From Klebsormidium nitens (lineage: Eukaryota; Streptophyta; Klebsormidiophyceae; Klebsormidiales; Klebsormidiaceae), in the NCBI GenBank assembly GCA_000708835.1, contig DF237036.1, positions 1-64,000 of the forward strand: 64,000 bases of DNA, in the 5' to 3' direction. Shown here in pieces: positions 54,872-64,000 of the stretch; the first letter of the stretch is position 1; every line of letters starts with the position of its first letter. Below the pieces are notes generated by a model. The model was not told the DNA's origin and did no database searches. It saw only the letters and a program-made list of their open reading frames with translations. Both the position numbers and the translations under genes were made by a program.

Positions 54872-57800
54872 TTATATACTCCGGATGCCGTTTTCTTTCG
54901 CCCACTTCCGAACCACCTTGATGATGAACTCGACCTGCGCATCAAAAAGTCGATCATGGATCAGCTCAATCCAACCAGGAATCGCGGTGATCTGATCTCG
55001 CCACGGATAAGCCATACCGTCTTTTAGGCCCAACCCAGGTGACTCTCGAGGTGTCGAATGTCTGATGACACCGGCAGCTTGATAATACACGCAAGCCAGA
55101 GACCTGTTGTTTCAGTGATAGTACCGGCTCAATCGCGCTGCTTTGAAGCTTGTCTCGGAGTTTGCAAAACGTGTCCTGGTGTTTCTCGGCGCAACAGGAC
55201 CTCCCTCAACAATCCGACTGCTCACAGAATGCAACGAACTGCCGCGCGTCCAATCGTAAGATCCGAGACAACAGTCCTACATTCGAAGCTGCCCACCTGC
55301 CAGCTTCTATTATAAAAATTGCCAAACGTCCTTTGTTTCCTGTCCGGCTATGACCATCTGATTTACACCCGAAAGCATTCCGCCAGAAGGGTAGCAGCGG
55401 ATGACGGAACGGAGCGGCTTCCCGGATTTCTGGCGAAGTCAAGCGTCTAAAGTTTCACGCAAAAAGTCCTGAAATACTCCTCACGCTAAAACCCTTGGAA
55501 GAAGCTTGTCATCCGTGCCGGCGGAAAGAATGGACGGAACTTCTTGACGAGCCACTGAACTGCGGATTGGTCGTGTTGCGCAGCATCGAAAGAATGTCTC
55601 GCAAGAGGTGTTTCGATTACCGACCAGCGATGACCATCTAAACAGAACGTAAAAGCGACTCCAGCGGAAAACGAGCCGGACAAGCGGACGGAACCTTACC
55701 TGCGGATTGCTCGTGTTGCGCAGCATCGAAATGATGTCCCGCAGAAGGTCCTTGGATTCCCGTCCAGCGATGACCATTTGAAAGAGTCCAATGCACGCGC
55801 CGCGCTTGCCCTCCCAGTACTCCGGGTTCGGATCGAGCCGTTCTAAGACGTCGAACGCTTTTGCGGCGTACAGGAACTGGCCCAGCTTGTAGCAGTCGTT
55901 GGCGATCAACTGGAGGAGGCTGCGAAGAGGAACCGGGAACCACTAGTTTGCTGGTTCACCAAGTGGCCGAAGGTGGAGAAGAGTCAGCAAAAACTTTCTG
56001 GAATCTACCCGGGCTAAGACGTCGAAGGCCTTTGCAGCGTACAGGAATTGGCCCAGCTTGTAGCAGTCATTGGCAATCAAGTGGAGGAGGCTGCAGAGGG
56101 GAAATGGAAACTCATTAGTCTGCCGTTTTGAGTCCCGAGTGGTTCAATGTGGAAATCAAAAATCGGCAGATGATTTCGGGAATGTAGCCGTTCTAGGCGT
56201 CGAAGGCTTCTGCGGCTAATAGCAATTGGCGCAGCTTGTAACAGTCATTAGCAGTCAACTGCAGAAGGCTGCAAAGCAAAACGGGCTTGTTAAGCCGCTC
56301 CACGGAGTTAAGATGCGTATTGAAGCTGGTAGACGCAAATAGAGCCGTCCTCAGAACGTCAAACGCTTTCGCTAAGTCGGCTTGTTTAGAGCAGTCGTTA
56401 GCAATCACTCGATGAAGGCTGCATGCGACGAGGACTCTGATACGACAAGTTGCAAAGTCAAGACCGAAGTGCTGCTTATCCAATCTGTCTTTCCGAATAT
56501 CCACTGATTCAGATCAAAGACGTTGTTACTCAGTTACTGTGTAGCCAGGTGGAACAAAGCCGGCGAAAAGACTGGAGGCGCTGCAAAATTAAAATCCGTA
56601 AGTAGACTCCGTGCACTTTGTGACGTGTAAGACGCGGGGAGCTTGGAAGAGCGGATAAGGAATGGCTACTCCCAATATAAACGACTCGTTCGAAGTGATG
56701 AGACTTCAAACCACGCTAGTCCCGGCCTTTATGACGCCGCCTAACTCAGATGCCTTTAACTTGACTCTCCAAAACTTTCCTGATTGAGTTTTGACGTTTT
56801 CGATCCCGTCCTCACCTGAACAACTCGTCTAGAGTATCCATTTCAGACATGGCTTCCACGCCTGTCCCGGCCAGTTCAGCATGTTTTTCAACGCCGCGGC
56901 AATGCCAATTCTCATCAGTGATTCTTGATATGAGAATCTCAAACTTTTCCAACTCATTTCTCAGCTGAAGGACTTGTCTGAGGTATCCAGTTTCAGGTAC
57001 TACTTCCACGCCAGTCCCGGCTTGTTCAGTATATTGAAGCATCGCGCGATCAAGCCATCTCCATCCACGGATAAAAGCCCTGCCAAAAGCAAACAAGTGC
57101 CAGATGTCCTCGAAATTGATCCTTACCTGAAGGACTCGTCCTGAGTGTCCATTTTCAGATACTGCTCTCACAACAGACCAGCATATTCAGCATAGCTTTC
57201 AACCCGCAACAATCCATCTCAGCTTTTGTTGATTCAAACACCCTTATTTTTTCTGAAAGCATCAAACGCTCACCTAAACGATTCGTCGGAAGTGTCCATC
57301 TTTAGGTATTGCTCCCAGGCCAGCCCCGGCTTGTTCAGCATGATGAAGCACCGGGCGAGCCACGCTAAGTAAGTAGGCTCCGTTCGGTACTGGTCGCTCC
57401 GGATCTGGAGGAACGACTCCTCCGCTTCTTTGTGGTCGCCGGTTGCGGCCTTTGCGACGCCGTAGTTCCAGGCGAAGTCGTCATCGTTGAGGTAGTAGCT
57501 TTTGATGGACTGCAAGGGGTATAAAAAACGTCAGGTTGCGAGAATCTAGTTCACATCCAGAAATGACTGGTATCGTCAGTTTGCTCCGCTTTGGTCGCCC
57601 GTCGCGGCTTTAGTGAAGCCGTATTTCCAGGCGAAGTCGTCATCATTGAGGTAGTAGCTTTTATGGACTGCAGAGAAGGAAAGAGGGCTGGTCTCTGCTG
57701 ATGAATTTGGAAAGGCCGGCTTACTAATGGTCATTCAGGATTCGAAAAAGCGACTCCTCCGCTTCTTTGTGATCGCCGGTTGCGGCTTTTGCAATACCTT

Positions 57801-60800
57801 AGTTCCAGGCGAAGTCGTTATCATTGAGGTAGTAGCTTTTGAAAGACTGCAAAAAGCGAAAAGAAGCTCCTTTCTTGGAGTCAGGACTCAAGGGTTTCTA
57901 TTATTTTCGAGTCCGCTTTCTTGTGATCGCTGTCGCGGCTTTTGCGATGCCGTAGTTCCAGGCGAAGTCGGCATCGTTTAAATAGTAGCTCTTGATGGAC
58001 TGCAGAGCAATAAAAAGAAATCCATATTCTCGGGCAATTAAGTTGAAGGAAGTTAGGTACGACGTAATTGGTCGCTCCGGATTTTGGGGAGCGACTCCTC
58101 CGCTTATTTGTGGTCGCCCGTCGCGGCTTTTTCAATGCCATAGTTCCAGGCGAGATACCATCATTGAGGTAGTAGCTTTCTATGGACTGCAGAGACCGAA
58201 GAAGAGATGATCAGACTTGAGGGAATCAGGAGGTCATCTTCTTATGCATCTGAAGGAGCAATTCTTCCGCTTCTTTGCGGTCGCTGTTTGCGGCTTTGCG
58301 ACGCCGTAGTTCCAGGCGAAGTTGTTGTCGTTCAAGTACTAGCTTTGTCAGGGCTGTGACGGAAGCGACGCATTAGTCCCCGAAAATCTGGTCTGATTCT
58401 CGAAAATAGCGTTTTCGGGGTCCTTTGTGATCGGCCCTCGCTGCCTTGACACGGTATCGAAGCGTCTCAAGAATGCCAAACTGCATTGCTTAAAAGGTCA
58501 TTTTATGAAAAGCTCTTGCAATCTCAGGTGCGATCAAGTGGTGCGATATGAATGATTGAGAAAGCTAGATTACCGTGACGTCAAGCGCCACCGCTTTCAC
58601 TGTCAAGCAGCCAAAAATACGGGCGACTGTCCAAAAAGCTCGAAACTTTGATGGCTCAGATCCTTCGCAGGCCATATCGAAACCAAAACACGGCAGCAGA
58701 CAAACAACCACGACTGTAACGCTAAGCGCTCTCCGTCAGAGGCATCCCAGACTACTTCGATCAGCTTTTGACGGAGACACGTGCTGACGTACCTTGAGGT
58801 AGATGATGACGTCATCGAACTGCTTGAGGAGGAAGAAGCAGCTGGCCATGCACTGCCGCCCGGGTATCGTGTCGCACTCGCTCGCGGACGCCCCCACCTG
58901 ACGAGAGCGTGACGTCAGCTCCTCTATCGTGGTCACTTGCAAACCTCCATATTTGAAAACGTTTTCTCGCTGGAAGCATTAGGAAGCACCTTGCACGGGG
59001 ACCCTTCCACAAGAGCGTGGCTCGGGCGTCCCCTTTCTGCCAGATGCACAGATTTTCGTTGACCTCCATGTGCTTGCTGCAATCAGCTATTTGCCCCACG
59101 AAAAGACGCCACGCCCTTTGCGACTGCTAAAGGTCTTATCTTCATTAGCGACAGCACAATAAAAACCCCAAGCCTTGAGAAAGTGACACTCCGCAAAAGA
59201 ACGGAAAAATTCTTACCAGCTGAAAGTACTGTTGAGCAATCTTCAGATGCTCGCTGTGGTCCGTCATCTGCCCGTAACACGTGTGCACGATGCCCTTGAG
59301 AATGTACTCCGGAGGCGTGGACGGCTCTAGGTCTTTGATCAGGTTGAACGCCTCAGTGGTCTCGCGGTTGCGCAGGTAGTAGATAACTAGGTTGAGGCGG
59401 GCTTCTTGCGGCATGTCGAGCATGGTCGGAAGGACCTGTGCACAAGAAAGACGGCCATGTTTTTGTGCGTTCGAAACTTTCGAGAGACGGGTTTGAGAAA
59501 AGCGTAGTGTCTTGAAACAGTGTCTGCGTTCGCGGAGTTGCACAGGTAGTTGATAACTAGGTTGAGGCGGGCTTGAACCTGTGCACAGAAAAGACGGCCG
59601 TTTCTTTGTGCGTTCTAGTTTTTCTAGAAACTGGTTTCAGGAAAGCTCTTGTCTTTAAATNNNNNNNNNNNNNNNNNNNNNNNNNNNNNNNNNNNNNNNN
59701 NNNNNNNNNNNNNNNNNNNNNNNNNNNNNNNNNNNNNNNNNNNNNNNNNNNNNNNNNNNNNNNNNNNNNNNNNNNNNNNNNNNNNNNNNNNNNNNNNNNN
59801 NNNNNNNNNNNNNNNNNNNNNNNNNNNNNNNNNNNNNNNNNNNNNNNNNNNNNNNNNNNNNNNNNNNNNNNNNNNNNNNNNNNNNNNNNNNNNNNNNNNN
59901 NNNNNNNNNNNNNNNNNNNNNNNNNNNNNNNNNNNNNNNNNNNNNNNNNNNNNNNNNNNNNNNNNNNNNNNNNNNNNNNNNNNNNNNNNNNNNNNNNNNN
60001 NNNNNNNNNNNNNCTTGTGGCATGTCGAAAATGGTTAGAAGGACCTGTGCAAAGGAAAGACGGCCGTTTTCTTTGCGTTTCTGGTCTTTCTAGAGACTGG
60101 TTCGAGGAAAGCTTGTGTCTTGGGAAGAGGGCGTCTGCGATTTCGAGGTTGCACAGGTACTAAACAACTCGGTTGAGGCGGGCTTCTTGCGGCATATCGA
60201 GCATGGTCGGAAGAACCTGGCCGGGGGGGACGGTAGATTTAATTGCAGCTTTTGAACTTTTGTTGACGAAAATTCGGGCGGATGGGCGTTGGAGGCTCAG
60301 AAATCTGGTTAGAAGATGACTTAAAGGAAGGCGCGCTTCTTGCGGCCGGTCGAGCATCGTCAGAAGGACCTAGAAAGGAGAATCGTGACGGTTTCTTTGC
60401 CTTTCCGGTCGGTTGTGTAAGACTAAATTCTGAGAAGCTTCTTTTGTAAGATTGGAACTACCATGATATCTCGCGGGTGCGTACGTTGAGAGTATGCAAG
60501 TAGAGGCGCGCTTCTTGATATGAGTCCAGCATGGTCAGACTGACCTTGAGACGAAAACGACGGCCGGCTCTTTGCGCGGATGTATTCTCATGATCTACAG
60601 CGCCCCGTGTTCCATACTGGACCCGCCTAAGCAGAAGCAATTACATTGCATGAATAGTAAGCTTTAGGAATTCGAATCTACCAGCCTGGGACGGGTAGGG
60701 TTACTTTGGGGGCTTTAGGGTGGGTACGGGTGAGGAGCCGGTGAGTTTTGTAGGTTAATGTTTGGTTTGGGCTTACCTTTCTTGAATCTTCCTATTCCTA

Positions 60801-63579
60801 TAGCGTCGCGATGTCTTAACAAGGCTGTTCTGCTAGGAAACTTCGCAAGAGGGTTCTCTGGACCGGCAAGCTCAGCAGATGTCCGGAACTACCAGTGAAG
60901 GTAGTTTCAGAAGGAAGAACATAGAGACTTATACCTGCATCGCGTTTTCCCCGTTCCTGAACACGACCAGGTTATGCTTGACCAGGTCGTTTTCCGCGAG
61001 GCTTGCTTCCGGCAGCTGCTTCAGTTCTGCTTCCGCTGCCTTTCCGTTGTACAAGCGGAAGTGGTTGCACGCCTTCAGGTTGACCGCGAGCGCGCTCTGA
61101 GGGTTGGCTTGTAGATACGCCTGGAGAATCTCCAGGCTGACGTCATAGTAGTCGAGCTTGCAGTAGCAGAGGGCCACGTAGACATTCAGCGCCAGAAAGT
61201 CCCTGTGGCAAATCAAAGCGCGCTATTGACTTTGGTAAACAATAGCTAACGTCATTTTTGCAGTAAGGTGTTTTTGCAGACGTCATGCTGAAGTGCCTAA
61301 ACGATTTGCAGGCTGACGTCATAGTCGAGCTTGCAGTAGCAGAGGGGCCACGTAGACATTGAGCGCCAGAAAGTCCCTGTATCAAGTCAAAAGCGTGCTC
61401 TTTGACTTAGATACAGAAGCCGAGATTAATGATATAGATCAAAAGCGTTTGTAGACTCGTCATGCTGAAATGCCAGAACGATCTCCAGGCTGACGTCATA
61501 GTCGAGCTTGCAGTAGCAGAGGGCCACGTACACATTGAGCGCCAGAAAGTCCCTGTGGCAAAATAAAAGTGGCACTGATATACCTGTACAGAAAACTTGT
61601 TCAACGTCTTTGACGACGCGATACGGTGAAATGGCTGGGGGGATCTCCAGGCTGACGTCATGTATGTTGTTCAATGAAGGACACGACAGATAAACTTCAG
61701 GCCTCGAGATTCTTATGGGGCTGTTGGAACCTTCCAAAGTACTGGGGATTCATAACGCCGAGCGCATTTGTCATGACACAGGGGGGATGTAGGTCAAGGC
61801 CACAAGGAACCCGTAGCTCACAAATATCTTCTCTAGTTAGATTAGGGGACTCAAGCTTTGCTGCAAATGCAGTAATTCTCTCAGACACCTTTCCGTTGCT
61901 GTTTAATCCTGGGTCCTTTCAGGGGTTGCATCGATAGTGTGCGCTGTAGAGGCTCGCGCTTGGCCAGCGCTTACGATTTCGGCGACCGAACATGAAACAT
62001 AGACCAACAAATCTACTAAATAAAAGCGTATTGCAATATCAAGCAGGTGTCATTGTCCAGTCGCATCGCCCTCTCCTAATGGCATTTCAGATGATGCACT
62101 TTGGCGAGATTGTGCTGGCCCTTTCGCAATGTCCACGTAGCAGTCGAGAAGGGCACAAAGAAGAAGAGGAGGCTAGCGTAGTTTCCACCGGAATCTTCGC
62201 TTCGAAAACGTCAAACGAAAGAGGACTATACGAAATAGTCAAGGAGAGGCCAAGAGACGACCATCGCCTGTTCTCCAACAACAGCCGTGTGTAGCTTTCC
62301 GCAGCTTCTTGGTAACTCTCCAATGTCAGTGCATGCTAGTTAAACTGAGCTAGCAATGCTGCACCCTTTGCGTGAAACCTCAATGACGAACCACCACCTC
62401 GAACGCCAGAAAAGCTGGATCAGAGAATGAAGAACTGAAGGAGACTCTTGCCTGTACTTTGGAAGAAGTCTCTTGTATTAGATGTCCGTCGCCTCTTGAT
62501 GGTGGCTTCAAAGAGAGTGCATGCTGGCAAATTTAGCTTATGCTTGCTCGCACCGCTTCAGGAGATAATACTCTGATCCCGGGACTGAAACAGAAGAGCG
62601 AATGATCCGTGGAGAAAGACTTGCCTGTTCTCCAACAATAGCCGTTTGTAGATGTCGGTCGCCTCTTGGTAGTGGCTCCCCAGATAGTGCACACTGGCAA
62701 GACTCAACAAGTACGTGCTCGTCCCTTTCAACGAATAATACTTTGCCGAGCCACGATCACTTCTCAGGAGTGAATCAGCAGAATGGACCTCAGAAGTGAA
62801 TCAGCGAAATGGACCTCCACGATCCGTGAGGAGACTTGCCTCTTTTCTCAATGAGCAATCTTTGTAGGTGTCCTTCGCCTCTTGATGGTGGCTTCGTAGA
62901 GTGCACGCTGGCAAACTCAGCAGATACCCGCTCGCGCCCTTTCAGAAGACAACACTCCGATCCCGGGACTGAAGCGGGAGAACAAAGAAACCATGAAGAG
63001 AGACTTGCCTGTTCTCTAAAAGTATTCTCTTGTAGATGTCCGTCGCGTCTTGGTAGTGGCTCCGCAGATAGTGCACGCTGGCAGGACTCGGCTGAAACTT
63101 GCTCGAACCCTTTCAACGAATAGTACAACTGCCGACTCACGAATCTGTTCCAGATGTGAACGAGCAGAATGGACAATTCCAGAGGAGACTTGCCTGTTCT
63201 CCAGAAGAAGTCTCTTGTACTTGTCCGTCGTTTCCTTGATAGTGGCTCCGTAGATATTGCGCGCTGACCAAAATGAGCTTGTACTTGCACGCCCCCTTCG
63301 AATGACTTCAACGACAAAGCACGAAAGGAACGCGCAACGGAACCAGATGGCAGATGGCAGATGGCACCCTGAACGAGACTTGCCTGTTTTCTAGAAGAAG
63401 TCTCTTGTAGATGTCCGTCGCCTCTTGATAGTGGCTCCGCAGATAATGCACACTGGCCAAACTGAGCTGGTCTTCCAGGCTGTCCGTCAGTTGCTGGTGG
63501 AACTGCATCAGCTTCGCCTCATCGCCCGACTTATGTGCCAAGTGAAAGAGAAGCCGCGTTTGAAGAGGGTTCTTCGGAC
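54872..63579 (-). CDS. IFT56: Intraflagellar transport protein 56 (TTC26), 5' end off window
   Basis: IFT56 (TTC26, DYF13) is a tetratricopeptide-repeat subunit of the IFT-B complex, needed to deliver motility proteins into cilia and flagella. Exons in transcript order: 63384-63579, 60935-61202, 59217-59435, 58793-58897, 57274-57509, 55700-55919 and 54872-54934 (stop TAA at 54872-54874). They join in phase to about 435 residues. Matches to the animal protein as I recall it are close: [95 protein letters not shown] and VRKWAKENG near the end. About 110-120 N-terminal residues lie beyond the right edge. The first intron in the window uses a GC donor. Presence of the gene implies a flagellated stage. 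Introns are filled with exon-edge copies. Confidence 0.95.
55540..55640 (-). repeat. Exon-edge copy: donor side of IFT56 exon 55700-55919
   Basis: A copy of the exon 3' end ([20 protein letters not shown] block) about 150 bases past the real donor. It keeps the frame up to the NPQ-like end with several replacements. Confidence 0.85.
55985..56430 (-). repeat. Exon-edge copies: acceptor side of IFT56 exon 55700-55919
   Basis: Three copies of the exon start ([20 protein letters not shown]) at about 56005-56100, 56190-56270 and 56355-56425, spaced near 170 bases. The nearest is close to exact; the farthest keeps IANDCSK and AKAFDVL. Confidence 0.9.
56810..57170 (-). repeat. Exon-edge copies: donor side of IFT56 exon 57274-57509
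   Basis: Three copies of the exon 3' end ([20 protein letters not shown] with a GTGAG-like donor) at about 57120-57195, 56960-57050 and 56815-56895. With the array at 55985-56430 they fill one intron from both ends. Confidence 0.85.
57590..58360 (-). repeat. Exon-edge copy array: acceptor side of IFT56 exon 57274-57509
   Basis: Five copies of the exon start ([20 protein letters not shown]). Positions equivalent to exon base 57509 fall near 57669, 57846, 57999, 58186 and 58353, so the spacing is about 160, 177, 153, 187 and 167. Most keep the TGCAG acceptor. A weak sixth piece may lie near 58390-58450. Confidence 0.93.
59661..60013. other. Assembly gap of 353 N
   Basis: A run of N inside the IFT56 intron upstream of exon 59217-59435. 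It falls within an exon-edge copy array. The true size and copy number are unknown, so missing copies are likely. Confidence 0.98.
60014..60560 (-). repeat. Exon-edge copies: acceptor side of IFT56 exon 59217-59435
   Basis: Four copies of the exon start ([14 protein letters not shown]) with junctions near 60044, 60216, 60369 and 60544, spaced about 155-175. A partial copy of a little more of the exon lies at 59535-59580, before the gap. Confidence 0.88.
60690..60780. repeat. Relative of the MITE-like element at 20.0 kb
   Basis: A stretch with TTTAGGGTGGGTACGGGTG and flanking GGG and GGAGC blocks matches, in reverse orientation, the centre of the element at 19996-20178. It lies in an IFT56 intron. 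Its inverted ends are not preserved. Confidence 0.65.
61210..61665 (-). repeat. Exon-edge copies: acceptor side of IFT56 exon 60935-61202
   Basis: Two strong copies of the exon start ([20 protein letters not shown]) with junctions near 61376 and 61552, spaced 174 and 176, and a short third piece near 61640. Both strong copies lack one codon of the exon's Tyr-Tyr pair. The first also has a one-base insertion. Confidence 0.93.
61670..62250. other. IFT56 intron part without copies
   Basis: Roughly 600 bases in the middle of the large intron between exons 63384-63579 and 60935-61202. I see no clear exon-edge copy and no coding signal. Arrays lie on both sides. Confidence 0.5.
62260..63285 (-). 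repeat. Exon-edge copy array: GC-donor side of IFT56 exon 63384-63579
   Basis: Six copies of the exon 3' end ([20 protein letters not shown] and on to the donor). Positions equivalent to exon base 63384 fall near 63194, 63009, 62840, 62625, 62452 and 62268, so the spacing is 190, 185, 169, 215, 173 and 184. Nearly all keep a GCAAG donor rather than GT. Confidence 0.95.
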
Positions 63580-63659
63580 CTGCAAAGCAAAGTACTTGGA
63601 TCCTTACATCCTTACATCCTACATCATTGCGGTTATTTCTAACATCGCTTGCTGTCAAG

Positions 63660-63885
63660 AATTGTTAGTATCTGTCAGTTCCTGGCGAAACTGCATCAGC
63701 TTCGCCTCATCACCCGACTTATGCGCCAAGTGGAACAACAAGCGCGTCTGGAGGGGCTTCTTGGGCCCTGTGATTCTGTAGATCCAGAAGATGGGAATTC
63801 TAGACAACAATCTTCTTTTTGGTCTAAGATCCAGCTTCGCTTACTCGAAGTCTGCATCAAGAGCAGATTCTTGGGGCCTGTGATT
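63660..63885 (-). repeat. Exon-edge copies: acceptor side of IFT56 exon 63384-63579
   Basis: A near-intact copy of the exon start ([20 protein letters not shown], with CACAG acceptor) at about 63665-63772 and a shorter one at 63850-63885. The next upstream IFT56 exon was not found before the window ends. Confidence 0.9.
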
Positions 63886-64000
63886 GAAACGTCTGGATCA
63901 ATCAGTGGCAAGAAACTCAGTGAACAAGAAGTCCACAATGCCGTCGAAAAACCAAGGCAAATGTTCGCTTCGCACACGCACTACTCTAAACCTCCCTACC

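Noticed and set aside
57590-58360. Array of repeated TPR-like peptide segments as extra IFT56 repeats
   Set aside because: The copies all match the same exon edge, have acceptors but no matching donors, and include frameshifts. They are intronic.
62260-63285. CRISPR-like or satellite array because of regular spacing
   Set aside because: The repeat units are exon sequence with a splice donor, and the genome is eukaryotic.

Overview
This is eukaryotic nuclear DNA with many short exons and spliceosomal introns (GT-AG, one GC-AG). The gene set is plant-like: a full-length ABCC transporter with a TMD0 domain, and a cytosolic LOG-family protein. It also carries a gene for a flagellar assembly protein, IFT56. 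Together these point to a streptophyte alga or an early-diverging land plant with motile cells. A Klebsormidium-like alga is my guess; the sequence alone does not settle the species.

Layout, left to right. 1245-21982 (minus): an ABCC transporter gene. I resolve 23 exons whose reading phases all join, giving about 1585 residues (TMD0, TMD1, NBD1, linker, TMD2, NBD2). Only the first coding exon is uncertain. 23.1-30.0 kb: no gene I can resolve. 30.05-34.42 kb (minus): a multi-exon gene for an unrecognised protein with a Pro/Ser/Arg-rich tail. 36.70-40.98 kb (plus): a four-exon LOG-family nucleotide phosphoribohydrolase-like gene, with a MITE in its first intron. 42.77-43.55 kb (minus): an F-box-like protein. 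45.96-46.88 kb (minus): a BTB/POZ protein. 48.50-53.34 kb (plus): a six-exon mitochondrial carrier. 54.87-63.58 kb (minus, running off the right edge): IFT56/TTC26, with a 353-base run of N inside one intron. The genes belong to unrelated pathways; this is not an operon or cluster.

The outstanding feature is in the introns. In the ABCC, IFT56, LOG and carrier genes, introns are largely built from tandem, decaying copies of the edge of the neighbouring exon. Each copy spans the splice site and some adjoining intron. Copies recur about every 140-215 bases and spread away from the exon, from the acceptor side, the donor side or both. Nearby copies differ from the real exon mostly at synonymous positions; distant ones carry frameshifts and replacements. 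I call these exon-edge copy arrays. They explain most of the intron sequence and many spurious open frames, and are the best candidate here for something undescribed.

All exon boundaries were read by eye from splice motifs, reading phase and protein-family resemblance. No alignment or database search was run.
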